A stretch of 64,000 nt of DNA from Bacteroidales bacterium (GCA_013141455.1 JABFQW010000027.1:39635-103634); one strand, 5' to 3'. Numbered from the stretch's first letter, positions 27,546 through 37,122 are shown. Translations and numbers: made by a program. Notes: a model not told the origin generated them from the sequence alone.

Positions 27546-28364
27546 ATGTATAACCTGCTTCGGTTTCTGCAGAAATTTAACTTCTTGTTGTTATTTCTCG
27601 TGCTCGAAGTTGTTGCTATCATGATGCTTGCCAAAAGCCACACCTACCAACGCTCAAAAATCATCAATTCGTCAAGCAGCGTTGCCGGCTATTTCTTTAC
27701 TTTCCGCGCCAATTTCGCCGACTTTTTTACCCTTCAGCATACCAATGAACTATTAGTGAAGGAAAACGCTGCTTTGCGCCATAAGCTTGAGGTTTACAGG
27801 AAATTCGAGTATCCGGTTGATACGCTCAATGCAAAACCCGATTTCGATTATATCCCGGCAAGAGTGATAAGCAATACCGTGCATCTGCGCAATAATTATA
27901 TCATCATCAACAAAGGATCGCGCCAGGGCATTGCAAAAGATATGGGCATCATGTCGTCGTCAGGGGTAGCCGGAATCGTGACCGGTGTCACCGAAAACTA
28001 TTCCATTGCCATCTCATTGCTCCACAAATATGCCAATATCAGTATTCAATTCAAACATACCGATCAATTGGCCAACGTAACGTGGAGCGGGCCTGATTTT
28101 CGTATTGGTAATATCGTTGATATTCCTACCTATGTGAATATGAAACATGGCGATACCTTGCTTACCAGCGGCAATTCGCTGATTTTCCCGGAAGGTATCA
28201 TCGTTGGAACCATCGATGAACCGCTTGAATCGGAAGCAGGTGATATGAATGCCGCGACAATGCTGTTTGCAACAGATTTTAACAAGCTGAAATCGGTTTT
28301 TGTGATTAAGAATAACAACAAATTTGAACTGAATTCGCTCAATAAGCTGAGGCCTGATGAATAG
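27546..28364 (+). CDS. mreC: Rod-shape determining protein MreC
   Basis: A 272-residue protein with one transmembrane helix (about 13-31), a coiled coil (about 65-90) and two beta-barrel domains, the second with the MreC pattern GIMSSSGVAGIVTGVTENYS and GDTLLTSGNSLIFPEGIIVGTI. It links MreB to the periplasmic synthesis machinery. Its end overlaps mreD by 8 bases. Confidence 0.93.
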   Translation: MYNLLRFLQKFNFLLLFLVLEVVAIMMLAKSHTYQRSKIINSSSSVAGYFFTFRANFADFFTLQHTNELLVKENAALRHKLEVYRKFEYPVDTLNAKPDFDYIPARVISNTVHLRNNYIIINKGSRQGIAKDMGIMSSSGVAGIVTGVTENYSIAISLLHKYANISIQFKHTDQLANVTWSGPDFRIGNIVDIPTYVNMKHGDTLLTSGNSLIFPEGIIVGTIDEPLESEAGDMNAATMLFATDFNKLKSVFVIKNNNKFELNSLNKLRPDE

Positions 28365-28887
28365 ATATCTGATGAACACATTCAGGTTTGCCGGACTGCT
28401 CGCGCTGCAGGTACTGGTATTGAATTATATCCGTATCAACGGATATATAAACCCTTATGTGTATATCCTTTACATCATGCTTTTGCCTTTCGGTATTAAA
28501 GGCTGGACCTTGCTTGCGGCGGGTTTTGTGATGGGTTATTCGGTTGATTTATTCATGGGAACACCTGGCCTGCACGTTGCTGCCACCGTGTTTATGGCAT
28601 TTATGCGGCCAACCATCATCCGTATGTCAACCGGAGCACAGGAATCGGATAACTTATTTGAGCCCAGTTTATCGAAAATGGGCATGCGCTGGTTTTTTTC
28701 ATACGCGCTTTGGTTGGTTGTTATTCATCATTTCGCCTTATTTTTTCTCGAATCATTCAGTATCGCACAAATTGGCAACACTTTGTTACGTACCCTTTTC
28801 AGTGTGGTTTTCACGCAGTTTTTTATCCTGATACTCATGCTGATGTTTAAAACAAGTACGAAAAAAACTGAGCGAATGGCTCTGTAA
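28357..28887 (+). CDS. mreD: Rod-shape determining protein MreD
   Basis: A 176-residue membrane protein with five to six hydrophobic segments and the MreD-like motif LLAAGFVMGYSVDLFMGTPGLH. It completes the mreBCD set; rodA and pbp2, which often follow in Bacteroidota, are not in this window, as the next element is a repeat-bearing gap. The start ATG lies inside the end of mreC. Confidence 0.88.
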   Translation: MNRYLMNTFRFAGLLALQVLVLNYIRINGYINPYVYILYIMLLPFGIKGWTLLAAGFVMGYSVDLFMGTPGLHVAATVFMAFMRPTIIRMSTGAQESDNLFEPSLSKMGMRWFFSYALWLVVIHHFALFFLESFSIAQIGNTLLRTLFSVVFTQFFILILMLMFKTSTKKTERMAL

Positions 28888-29009
28888 GCTTCTGGCGCCT
28901 AAAGTGAAGGTTGACTAATACTATTCGATTGCAGCGAATCAAATTTTGAGAAATTACATTTGCGAAAATCATAAATATCATTGAAATTACCAATCTGTCC
29001 TGTTTTAGA

Positions 29010-29152
29010 TAATACATTACAATGTTGTTTAGTTAAGAAAACAATCTTCGACTTCGCTCAGACTGACAGTCATCCTGGGCGGAGTCGAAGGATAGCAGAT
29101 GGATCTTTTATTGATGATTAATCCCTTAACTAAACTACATTGTAATACATTA
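29010..29152. repeat. Nested palindromic element (MITE/REP-like)
   Basis: Outer arms 29010-29037 and 29125-29152 are inverted repeats with 25 of 28 bases matching. Nested inside is a second inverted repeat: CTTCGACTTCGCTCAG at 29046-29061 against 29075-29090, where the two mismatches would be G-U pairs in RNA. The inner sequence resembles the CTTCGACTCCGCTCAGG-type palindromes dispersed in many Bacteroidota genomes. There is no coding capacity, so the element would depend on enzymes encoded elsewhere. Confidence 0.7.
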
Positions 29153-29207
29153 CCTTTTTTTCTTCGCTTTTTTCGATCACTTAACAAAACCCACTTCGAA
29201 TTATTTA

Positions 29208-29215
29208 TAGTTTTG
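29208..29215 (+). promoter_or_regulatory. -7 box of TlpA-like lipoprotein gene
   Basis: TAGTTTTG matches TAnnTTTG, 25 bases before the ATG. Confidence 0.6.
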
Positions 29216-29240
29216 TCGAATATTCACCAATATTATAATC

Positions 29241-30356
29241 ATGAAAAGAAATCTGTTATTCGTTGTTTTACTTGTTGGCACCTTATTTTCGTGCAAGCAG
29301 ACAGAAGAAAAAGATAAATTCAATGTAACTGTAGAGGTAAGGGATTTTGAAGGCAAACAAGTGGTGGTCGAGAAACGGGTAAATGATGTCTGGATCGGTA
29401 TCGACTCAAGCCTTGTCGAAAATGGCCTCGCCAAACTGAGCGGTATGGCTCCCGGTAACGAGTTCTATTTTGTGAGTCTGGAAGGTGTTAAAGGTTATGT
29501 ACTTTTCTTTGCGGAACCTACGGCCATTAGCATTTCCATCGACCCGAACAATATTCGTGATGCCGTAATAACCGGTTCACCCACCCAAAATCGGTTGAAA
29601 TCGTTTAACGACCAATACCTGGGTTTCGATGATGTGATGGCCGATTTCTATCAGGCTTATAAAGATGCGCAAGCCATGGCCGATGAGAATGCCCAAAAGA
29701 TTGCCGAACAACGGTACGACAGCACCGAGAGGGCAAAAACGAAGTTTCTGGTTGACTATGTGATGCGAAACAACAAGGACATCGTTTCGCATTATTTGTT
29801 GAGCCGCAACAGCTACCTCTTCGATCTCGATGAACTCGAACCCATGGTAAAAAACTTTGATCAAACCATGAAATCAATTTATCTTAATGAACTCGTTAAT
29901 CGTGTACAGACATTACAACGCGTTGCTGTTGGTCAGACGTTCATCGATTTTAAATTAGAAAGTGCCGATACCGGAACGGTTGCCCTATCGGAAAAGGTCG
30001 GCGCCAAACTGCTATTGGTCGATTTCTGGGCATCATGGTGTGGCCCATGCCGCGCTGAGAACCCGAATGTGGTTGCTGTTTACAACGATTTCAAGAGTAA
30101 GGGATTCGATGTATTTGGTGTTTCGTTTGACAACGACCGTGCCAAGTGGCTGGCCGCTATCGGTGACGATGGTTTAACCTGGACACATGTTTCGGACCTG
30201 AAGGGATGGGGCAGTACAGCCGGTAAACTCTATGGTATTCAGTCGATTCCACAAAATATTCTGTTAGACGAAAAAGGCGTGATCATTGGCAAAAACCTGC
30301 GTGGAGATGAACTTCGGGCTAAGGTTGCTGAGTTGCTTGACGTTAAAAATAAATAA
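29241..30356 (+). CDS. TlpA-like thiol-disulfide lipoprotein with DUF4369
   Basis: A 371-residue lipoprotein (lipobox LFSC, Cys18). Residues about 25-115 are a DUF4369 beta domain, 120-225 a helical linker, and 230-371 a thioredoxin fold with the active site WCGPC at 266-270 and the cis-Pro region YGIQSIPQNILLD. Such proteins are abundant in Bacteroidota and probably act as periplasmic thiol oxidoreductases, either cytochrome maturation reductants or general folding factors. It is followed by a good terminator. Confidence 0.9.
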   Translation: MKRNLLFVVLLVGTLFSCKQTEEKDKFNVTVEVRDFEGKQVVVEKRVNDVWIGIDSSLVENGLAKLSGMAPGNEFYFVSLEGVKGYVLFFAEPTAISISIDPNNIRDAVITGSPTQNRLKSFNDQYLGFDDVMADFYQAYKDAQAMADENAQKIAEQRYDSTERAKTKFLVDYVMRNNKDIVSHYLLSRNSYLFDLDELEPMVKNFDQTMKSIYLNELVNRVQTLQRVAVGQTFIDFKLESADTGTVALSEKVGAKLLLVDFWASWCGPCRAENPNVVAVYNDFKSKGFDVFGVSFDNDRAKWLAAIGDDGLTWTHVSDLKGWGSTAGKLYGIQSIPQNILLDEKGVIIGKNLRGDELRAKVAELLDVKNK

Positions 30357-30390
30357 CTGAATAATATTTTGAATCGATTTAATGTATTTA

Positions 30391-30426
30391 AAAAAACTGT
30401 CCTAAAATTTGGGGCAGTTTTTTTTT
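30391..30426 (+). terminator. Rho-independent terminator
   Basis: Stem AAAAAACTGTCC / GGGGCAGTTTTTT with a 9-base AT-rich loop and a run of T at the end, 35 bases after the TlpA-like gene. The A-rich left arm could also let it work for the minus-strand gene ending at 30449. Confidence 0.8.
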
Positions 30427-30448
30427 ATGAAAGTGCTATCGGTTAAAT

Positions 30449-31483
30449 TTATCTGGCATGGGTATCAAAGAATTTTCCAACCATATTATTCCAATCACTC
30501 AGTTTATTTGTACGCTTGGCATATGATGAATTATTGAGTTGATTTGATAAGTTAACCGCTTTGTTAAAATCTGATACCGCCTTATTATATTGATCAACAT
30601 CTATCTGATTAACATCCTTCTTACTCTTCGAATCGTAAGTTTTTTTTGCTTTTTCAAATTCATCTTTTTTGATGAAAAAATCAGTTTGAGCAGGAAAATC
30701 GTGTTTTGCTTCATCATTATAAAACTGTAGTATATTCCTTGCTGCAGTTATCAGATTTGGATCACCCTGAAAAGCTTCCAGACTTTTCAATTTCTCTATT
30801 CCTTCTACTGAATTTGATGCTAAAGCACTGATATTCTGCTCAAAACCATTAATATCACTACTTTGCAAGGCTGCAAGAGCATAAGCTTCCTGTTTGTACG
30901 ATTTGAAAAAGATCAGATAGATCACATTATAATATTTCAATGTCTCACTTGCCTTTATAATTTTTTCGGTTGTTTTGTCTTTTTCAGCACTTAAAAGTAT
31001 AATATTATGACTTTTAGCAAATTTTTCCTGTGCTGATATGAGCTCGCTATAGGCAGTATGAAGTTTATCATTCGCCATTTCTTTTGCTAATAAATAAGCC
31101 TCCATATTGTCATAGGATTGTTCTGCAATATCTTCCATATCCAGAATCTTATCGAAATCCTCCTTTAAAACAATATAATGTAAATCGAGATAATTTAGAG
31201 CCGCATTTTTTAAACTATCATCTTTTTGAAAATTTCCAAGACTATGTACTTTAGTTTTGGTATTTCGTATTTCTACTAAAAGTTTTTGTCGTTTTGCCTC
31301 AACTTTTCTGGCTCCTTTATCCCGGGTAATCGCCTTTAAATATTGCCAGGTTTCATCTTTTGTCTGATTCAGAGATTCAGTAATGCTATTCATATAACTA
31401 CCGGCTGTTCGACTTGTTTGTGCATAGCTATTTGTAAAAGTTAAACTACTTAATACCAAAAGTGTGAGTAGGAAATTTCTCAT
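30449..31483 (-). CDS. Exported helical protein, unknown
   Basis: A 344-residue protein with a signal peptide (cleavage after SYAQ). The mature part is almost all predicted helix and coiled coil, rich in Lys, Glu, Asp, Ala and Asn, without cysteines or obvious catalytic motifs. I do not recognise the family. It lies 4 bases after the tail-specific protease gene, so the two are translated from one message and it may be a partner, adaptor or substrate of that protease, much as NlpI serves Prc in E. coli; there is no TPR pattern to support direct homology. Confidence 0.75.
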   Translation of the reverse strand: MRNFLLTLLVLSSLTFTNSYAQTSRTAGSYMNSITESLNQTKDETWQYLKAITRDKGARKVEAKRQKLLVEIRNTKTKVHSLGNFQKDDSLKNAALNYLDLHYIVLKEDFDKILDMEDIAEQSYDNMEAYLLAKEMANDKLHTAYSELISAQEKFAKSHNIILLSAEKDKTTEKIIKASETLKYYNVIYLIFFKSYKQEAYALAALQSSDINGFEQNISALASNSVEGIEKLKSLEAFQGDPNLITAARNILQFYNDEAKHDFPAQTDFFIKKDEFEKAKKTYDSKSKKDVNQIDVDQYNKAVSDFNKAVNLSNQLNNSSYAKRTNKLSDWNNMVGKFFDTHAR

Positions 31484-31487
31484 CTGC

Positions 31488-33530
31488 TTACCTGTTTTTT
31501 ATGTTAACTAAATCATTAATAATATGATACGCTTCACCAAGATAATAATCTCTTTCCATTTGATCGACAGCATTTACAATGATATCTTTATTTGAAGTTC
31601 CTGTAACCGCTTCGATATCATTTCGTTTTTTAACTGAAAATGCTGACTGTTTTTTATATGTAATCCCTGTTTTCTCTTTCGATTGGATAAACTTCATAAA
31701 AGAGTTAAAATTGACCGGAACAGAAAATTTATTTTCCTCTTCTGATATTTTTTTTCTTTTGTTTTCAAGATCAATAAACACGCTATCTTTTTTTATTCTG
31801 GCTTCACTCAATGTTTTAAGCTCAGAAACTGGTTGCGGCGATTGGGGATAATAATATACTTTCTTTTCATTAAAAGTTGGATTGAGCGCAGATGCAAAAG
31901 ATCGTTCACTAACCTCATAATTGTCAAAATTATATGGCAATTCAACATCAGGTATTACACCCTTTTTTTGATGACTTTCGCCTGTTACGCGGTAAAATTC
32001 GCCGATAGTTAGTTTTACAAAATCTTTCGATGAATCCCTATATTGTTCTAATACAGGGTAATTACAAGCATCGATGGGAATTATTTGCTGCATTGTGGCT
32101 TTTCCAAATGATGTGTTGCCAACAATAACTGCTCTGTTAAGATCCTGCATGGAAGCCGTGAAAAGTTCTGAGGCCGAGGCACTATAAGAATTTATCATAA
32201 TAATAAGCGGACCATCGTAAATGGTTCCCTTCATCGCATCTTTCAGGGAAGTTGGTGGTTCATTCCGGGTTTGAATAATGCCAACAGCGCCATAGTCAAC
32301 AAATATACCTGACAGAAGAATTGCTTCCATCATCGATCCACCACCATTATTTCTCAGGTCAATAATGAGTCCGCTAATATTTTCCTTTCTGAGTTTTACT
32401 AATTCTTTCGCAACATCATTAGCAATTTGTGAATAAAAAACCGGTAAGTAAATGTATCCAATATTTTTCTCCCCTTCGAGTACAAAACTTCTAATTACAT
32501 TCTCCTCAATATCAAGCTTTTCCTTCACTAACGTGAGACTGAATTGCTTTCCATTTTTTTTACGGATAAGGAAGTCGGCTTCTTTTACTTCATCATTGGC
32601 AAGAAAAAACATTACCTCATCGGTACTAATACAATTAAAATCTTTTTCCTTTCCCAATGCCTTAACACTCATGATAACATCGCCTTCGTTCATAAGGTTC
32701 GAATTCCATGTTGGACTACCCGGAATAATCTGAAGAATTTCAATTTCACCAAAGTCGTTTCGATTAATATCAAAACCAAATGAAAATTTCTCTTTTGAAA
32801 GCTGCGTAATAAACTCACTTTGTGCAGTTTGTGAAAAATAATTGGTATGGGGATCGAATGCTGAGGCAATGGCTTTCAATAAAGCTTCAACCACATATTC
32901 CTCAATACCACCACTATAATTAATTTTCGATTTTGATCTGCAGTTTTCATTAATTAAAATAGTATTTTTTAATGCAAGTATTTTTTCGCTAGAAATTGCC
33001 TGATTTTCAGCACCCGAATCAATATCTGAAAAATATGAAGTTAAAATATGAAGTTTGATCGATTTTTCCCACCTGTCAATCAACTGATTACGGCTGACAA
33101 ACTGTGTTGTTTTAGTAAAAGTAATGATGTCATTTTGGTTAAAATCAAATTCATGATTTTCAAATGAAGTGATTAATGAATCAACAAACAAGAGTTTATT
33201 AAGATATAATTGTGTGCTTTTTTGAAGAAAACCCGATTTGTGTTGAATAATATCCTCAACAATTGAATATTTATATTGCTCCAGTTGCTCATATTCTGAA
33301 TGGGTAAAATAAAATCCATACGGGTCTAGAATATTTATGAAATTTGAAAATACAAGTTCCGAAAATTTGTCATCAACGGCTCGTGGGTTGTAGTGATACT
33401 TTTCGGCAGTTTTCACGATTAATGCTGCCCTATCACAAAAACCCATGTTTTGAGAATAGGTAACCGTAAAGCTCAGATAAAATAGGATGAAGGTTAAATA
33501 TTTATTGGGTAATTGTTTTAAAAACAGCAT
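31488..33530 (-). CDS. prc: Tail-specific (C-terminal processing) protease, S41
   Basis: A 680-residue periplasmic serine protease. Signal peptide to about residue 27; an N-terminal helical domain (30-225) typical of Prc/TSP; a PDZ-like domain about 235-335 (GFDINRNDFGEIEILQIIPGSP); then the S41 core with GLIIDLRNNGGG, the nucleophile within SASASE (450-455) and Lys477 in SFGKATMQ of the Ser/Lys dyad. Prc removes C-terminal tails and degrades misfolded envelope proteins and some murein hydrolases. Somewhat AT-rich compared with neighbours. The following gene is closely coupled. Confidence 0.88.
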   Translation of the reverse strand: MLFLKQLPNKYLTFILFYLSFTVTYSQNMGFCDRAALIVKTAEKYHYNPRAVDDKFSELVFSNFINILDPYGFYFTHSEYEQLEQYKYSIVEDIIQHKSGFLQKSTQLYLNKLLFVDSLITSFENHEFDFNQNDIITFTKTTQFVSRNQLIDRWEKSIKLHILTSYFSDIDSGAENQAISSEKILALKNTILINENCRSKSKINYSGGIEEYVVEALLKAIASAFDPHTNYFSQTAQSEFITQLSKEKFSFGFDINRNDFGEIEILQIIPGSPTWNSNLMNEGDVIMSVKALGKEKDFNCISTDEVMFFLANDEVKEADFLIRKKNGKQFSLTLVKEKLDIEENVIRSFVLEGEKNIGYIYLPVFYSQIANDVAKELVKLRKENISGLIIDLRNNGGGSMMEAILLSGIFVDYGAVGIIQTRNEPPTSLKDAMKGTIYDGPLIIMINSYSASASELFTASMQDLNRAVIVGNTSFGKATMQQIIPIDACNYPVLEQYRDSSKDFVKLTIGEFYRVTGESHQKKGVIPDVELPYNFDNYEVSERSFASALNPTFNEKKVYYYPQSPQPVSELKTLSEARIKKDSVFIDLENKRKKISEEENKFSVPVNFNSFMKFIQSKEKTGITYKKQSAFSVKKRNDIEAVTGTSNKDIIVNAVDQMERDYYLGEAYHIINDLVNIKNR

Positions 33531-33761
33531 TTTAATGAATATTCATAGTTACATTTCTTGATTTAAAGTTGAACAGCTTGTCGATGATTGGTATGCTATT
33601 TGGTAAAAGTTATCAATTAAATATTTTTTTTGCAGAGTCCTTTTATTGTGTTTATTCCCATGAATCTGTATAGATATTTTCCATGAAAAGTTACGAACTT
33701 CAATAGTTTATTAATCTTAAAATCATAATTAAGATGGGGGAAAATGAGAATATCTCAGCTC

Positions 33762-35135
33762 TTATTTTTCATTTTGTTCCGCCCACATCTGACTAAACGA
33801 TTTTGGCGCAATCACAGGCAGTGTACGTCGTTTTCCCCAATGTTTCGAAAGGAAATGTCTTAAAAAGCGGTTCTTATTACCTCCACCAAAAAAATCGAGC
33901 CAGCGACGGTTATTCAGTATTTTCGTGGCGTTTTTCATTAAAAACCGATCCGATGAAGTAGTCAACTCTGCCTCTACCGTTTCACTTCGATTCAATAATA
34001 GTAATTCATGCAGCGGTATCTTAACCGGACAAACTTCGGTGCAGCTTCCGCAAAGTGAGGAAGCAAAACTAAGGTGACTGTAATCTTTCACAGGTTTCAA
34101 ATGCTGCATGATCACCGAACCTATCGGGCCTGTATAGGTGGCATCGTAGGTGTAACCGCCAATATTTTTATAAACCGGACAAACGTTCAAACAGGCTCCG
34201 CAACGGATACAACCGAGCGCTTCGCGCTGACGCGCCTTAGCCAACAAATCAGTTCGTCCGTTATCGAGTAAAACGACAACCATTTCTGATGGCCCTATCC
34301 CGTTTTTCGCAGGCCCGGTTACGATCGAATTATACACAGTCATTGCCTGTCCGGTACCATGGGTAGCCAGCAAGGGTAAAAACAAATCAAGATCGTCCAC
34401 CGAAGGAATAATTTTCTCGATGCCCACGATAACGATATGTAAGGTTGGGAATGCCATCGACATAAGGCCGTTGCCTTCATTTTCGGTAACCGAAATTCCA
34501 CCAATATCAGCCAGAATGAAATTTGCACCCGTTATTCCGGCGCCGGCCGAAATAAAATGATTGCGCAGATGCAGTCGTGTGAATGCGGTTATTTCTTCAG
34601 GCGTGCTTTTGGGGTCCAAACCGAACTTCTCATTATAGAGTTTCGCCACATCAGCCTTCGATTTGTGCATGGCCGGTGTAACAATATGGAAAGGTTTTTC
34701 GCCGGCAAGCTGAACAATGTATTCGCCCAGATCTGTTTCTATCGGTGCTATTTTCGATTTTTCGAGGTTATGGTTCAGATCAATCTCTTCCGTTGTCATT
34801 GATTTCGATTTGACAACTTTTTTGATCTTTCTGGTTTCAAGCAGTTTAATAATTTCTTTCAAGGCATCATCAGCATCACACGCCCAGATAACCTTTCCAC
34901 CGTTGCGAATAAAATTTGTTTCAAACTCAACCAATAATTTATCGAGTTGTGCCAACGATTTATGTTTGATACCTGCGGCACGCTGACGTGCCAGATCGAG
35001 GTTGGCGTAACGTTGCTTTCCTTTCATAACAGCCTGATCGTAACGGCCTATATTGAAGTTTATCTTTTGGCGAAGCTCCTTGTCAAAGGCCACCTTTTCT
35101 GACATTCTTTGAAAATCGCTGTGTTTTTCTGACAT
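33762..35135 (-). CDS. lutB: LutB-like iron-sulfur lactate utilisation protein
   Basis: A 457-residue protein: an N-terminal LUD domain (about 60-300) followed by two [4Fe-4S] ferredoxin motifs, CIRCGACLNVCPVYKNIGGY and CGSCTEVCPVKIPLHELLL. It corresponds to LutB (YkgF) of the L-lactate dehydrogenase complex LutABC. LutA and LutC are not adjacent here; rpiB precedes it by 11 bases. Either the partners lie elsewhere, or the protein has another redox role. Confidence 0.9.
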   Translation of the reverse strand: MSEKHSDFQRMSEKVAFDKELRQKINFNIGRYDQAVMKGKQRYANLDLARQRAAGIKHKSLAQLDKLLVEFETNFIRNGGKVIWACDADDALKEIIKLLETRKIKKVVKSKSMTTEEIDLNHNLEKSKIAPIETDLGEYIVQLAGEKPFHIVTPAMHKSKADVAKLYNEKFGLDPKSTPEEITAFTRLHLRNHFISAGAGITGANFILADIGGISVTENEGNGLMSMAFPTLHIVIVGIEKIIPSVDDLDLFLPLLATHGTGQAMTVYNSIVTGPAKNGIGPSEMVVVLLDNGRTDLLAKARQREALGCIRCGACLNVCPVYKNIGGYTYDATYTGPIGSVIMQHLKPVKDYSHLSFASSLCGSCTEVCPVKIPLHELLLLNRSETVEAELTTSSDRFLMKNATKILNNRRWLDFFGGGNKNRFLRHFLSKHWGKRRTLPVIAPKSFSQMWAEQNEK

Positions 35136-35146
35136 TCTTAGTCAAA

Positions 35147-35596
35147 TTATAATGTTTTAGAAATTTTTTCGACACGTTGCTGATGTCTGCCTCCTTCAAA
35201 ATCGGTTGACAGAAATACTTTTACCATCTCAAGCGCGGTTTCATTGCTGATGAACCGGCCGGGAAGAGTGAGAATATTGGCATTGTTATGCTGACGCGCC
35301 AATCGGGCAAGTTCAACGTTCCAACACAGTGCTGCACGCACGTTCGGATATTTATTGGCTGTTATCTGGGCGCCGTTACCACTTCCGCAAAGGATGATAC
35401 CGTAAGGATATTTGCCATCATTCAATGCTTTTGCCAATGGATGTACAAAATCCGGATAATCGACACTCGCTGAAGAATCTGTTCCGAAATCAAGCATATT
35501 ATATCCCATAGCTGTCATAATATCAACGAGATAGGCTTTCATTTCGAAGCCACCGTGATCACTCGCAATAGGAATAATTTTATTCAAGCACTCCAT
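35147..35596 (-). CDS. rpiB: Ribose 5-phosphate isomerase B
   Basis: A 149-residue RpiB. SDHGGFEMK near the N-terminus, DYPDFVHPLA, the catalytic-cysteine strand GIILCGSGNGAQITANK and the end region GRFISNETA are diagnostic. It interconverts ribulose 5-phosphate and ribose 5-phosphate in the pentose phosphate pathway. It is the first gene of an apparent rpiB-lutB operon on the minus strand with a -7 box just upstream. An ATG at 35596 adds a few residues (MECLNK) to the conserved start. Confidence 0.92.
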   Translation of the reverse strand: MECLNKIIPIASDHGGFEMKAYLVDIMTAMGYNMLDFGTDSSASVDYPDFVHPLAKALNDGKYPYGIILCGSGNGAQITANKYPNVRAALCWNVELARLARQHNNANILTLPGRFISNETALEMVKVFLSTDFEGGRHQQRVEKISKTL

Positions 35597-35614
35597 TGTT
35601 GATAAATTTTTTCA

Positions 35615-35622
35615 CAAAATTA
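35615..35622 (-). promoter_or_regulatory. -7 box of rpiB
   Basis: Minus-strand TAATTTTG, a consensus match 18 bases before the start codon. Confidence 0.55.
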
Positions 35623-36144
35623 CGCTTTTTTTACCGCCTTCTTTGCTCAATTCTAATTCTGAACCGTTTAAAAGCACATCACAAATTGAGGGAAAAATGT
35701 AAGTGACTATGCTGCTGATATATTTAGGTTTTGAACAATATTTTGTTAATATCCTCCGAAAACTGTTACTAACTTTCAACAACTAAATATTTCTTTGCTT
35801 TCCTGGTTCAGTTGTTTATGGTTATTCACAAAACAGGGCATTTTATCAGACTTTTTCAACAAGGAAATGAACAATTCCGATGTATGTTGAAATCATAATT
35901 TATGAACAATTCCTTACTTACCATTTTTTGGCGGGATCGTAATTTTATTGAAAATGAAAAACTTAAACTATTCATTCTGTTTATTAATTGTTAATAACTG
36001 CTCATATCTCAGTAAAGCAAATTTTTTGCTAAGATTTTATCAGGCTTACTAACAACTCCAGAAACAATAACAGTTTTATAAATTTTATTAAAACAATATA
36101 TATCATCTATCAGAAGGGAGAAATTTTTCGGGTTGAATTTGTTT

Positions 36145-36152
36145 TAAATTTG
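36145..36152 (+). promoter_or_regulatory. -7 box of nadA
   Basis: TAAATTTG matches TAnnTTTG. The start of transcription would be near 36159, which excludes the in-frame GTG at 36157 as start and favours the ATG at 36175. Confidence 0.6.
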
Positions 36153-36174
36153 TTCGGTGAAGCGCAGTAGGATC

Positions 36175-37122
36175 ATGGATAAATTTACGATGAAAATGAA
36201 TGTTGTACAAAAAATTCAGGAATTAAAAAAAGAGAAAAATGCGATTATTTTAGCGCATTTTTATCAGATACCTGAAATTCAGGATATTGCCGATTTTGTA
36301 GGCGATAGCTTAGCTTTGGCACAGCAGGCTGCCACTACTTCAGCCGATATGATTGTGTTTGCCGGTGTTCATTTCATGGCAGAAACTGCAAAGATTTTAA
36401 ATCCTGACAAGCTGGTTGTTTTGCCTGATATGGAAGCCGGTTGTTCGTTGGCCGATAGCTGTCCGGCAGATAAATTTGGAGATTTTTTGAAGCTGTATTC
36501 TGATCATACCGTTATTTCTTATATCAATTGTTCGGCCGATATAAAAACGATGTCCGATTTAATTTGCACTTCGGGCAATGCCATTCAATTGGTTGAATCG
36601 TTTCCGAAAGACGAAAAAATCGTGTTTGCACCTGATAAGAACCTGGGTGGATATATCAACCGTATTACAGGTCGAAATATGGTTTTGTGGGACGGAACCT
36701 GCGAAGTGCATGATATCCTTTCGGTTGAATCAATCATAAAAATGAAAATAGAACATCCCGATGCTAAGCTTATCGCACATCCTGAATGTAAGGCTCAGGT
36801 ACTCGAACTGGCCGATTTTATTGGTTCAACAACGGCTTTGCTGCAATATACTTCGAAGGACAAATCACTTAAATATATCGTCGCTACCGAAACAGGTATT
36901 TTACACAAAATGAAATTGAATTCACCAGAAAAGAACTTTCTGGTGGTTCCAAGCGATGAAACATGTAGTTGCAACGATTGTCCTTATATGAAATTGAACA
37001 CGCTCGAAAAATTGTACAATGCCATGTTAACCGGTAAACCAGAGATTATTTTACCGGTTGATGTTATGCAAAAAGCAAGAAAACCTATCGACCGGATGTT
37101 GGCCTTGTCGGTTAAACTCTGA
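36175..37122 (+). CDS. nadA: Quinolinate synthase NadA
   Basis: About 315 residues. It condenses iminoaspartate with dihydroxyacetone phosphate to quinolinate for NAD synthesis, using a [4Fe-4S] cluster. Conserved features are IILAHFYQIPEIQDIADFVGDSL, the cysteine region MEAGCSLADSCP, HPECKAQVLELADFIGST and the C-terminal DETCSCNDCPYMKLNTLEKL. The ATG at 36175 (or 36190) is chosen from promoter position and homology. nadB and nadC are not adjacent. Confidence 0.93.
   Translation: MDKFTMKMNVVQKIQELKKEKNAIILAHFYQIPEIQDIADFVGDSLALAQQAATTSADMIVFAGVHFMAETAKILNPDKLVVLPDMEAGCSLADSCPADKFGDFLKLYSDHTVISYINCSADIKTMSDLICTSGNAIQLVESFPKDEKIVFAPDKNLGGYINRITGRNMVLWDGTCEVHDILSVESIIKMKIEHPDAKLIAHPECKAQVLELADFIGSTTALLQYTSKDKSLKYIVATETGILHKMKLNSPEKNFLVVPSDETCSCNDCPYMKLNTLEKLYNAMLTGKPEIILPVDVMQKARKPIDRMLALSVKL

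Larger units (their letters stand above)
28888..29240. other. Gap after mreD holding a palindromic element
   Basis: No gene. The stretch contains the nested inverted-repeat element at 29010-29152 (listed separately) and the promoter box of the thioredoxin-like gene. Confidence 0.6.
35597..36174. other. 578-base gap between divergent rpiB and nadA
   Basis: No gene is seen; AT-rich. It carries the rpiB box (35615-35622, minus) and the nadA box (36145-36152). It has a 12-base direct repeat ATGAACAATTCC (35867-35878 and 35902-35913) and one DnaA-box-like TTATTCACA at 35822-35830. The length suggests regulation, but I cannot name a factor. Confidence 0.5.

Noticed and set aside
35822-35830. TTATTCACA as part of a replication origin
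   Set aside because: Only one DnaA-box-like sequence is present in this AT-rich gap and no DnaA-box cluster or dnaA gene is nearby.
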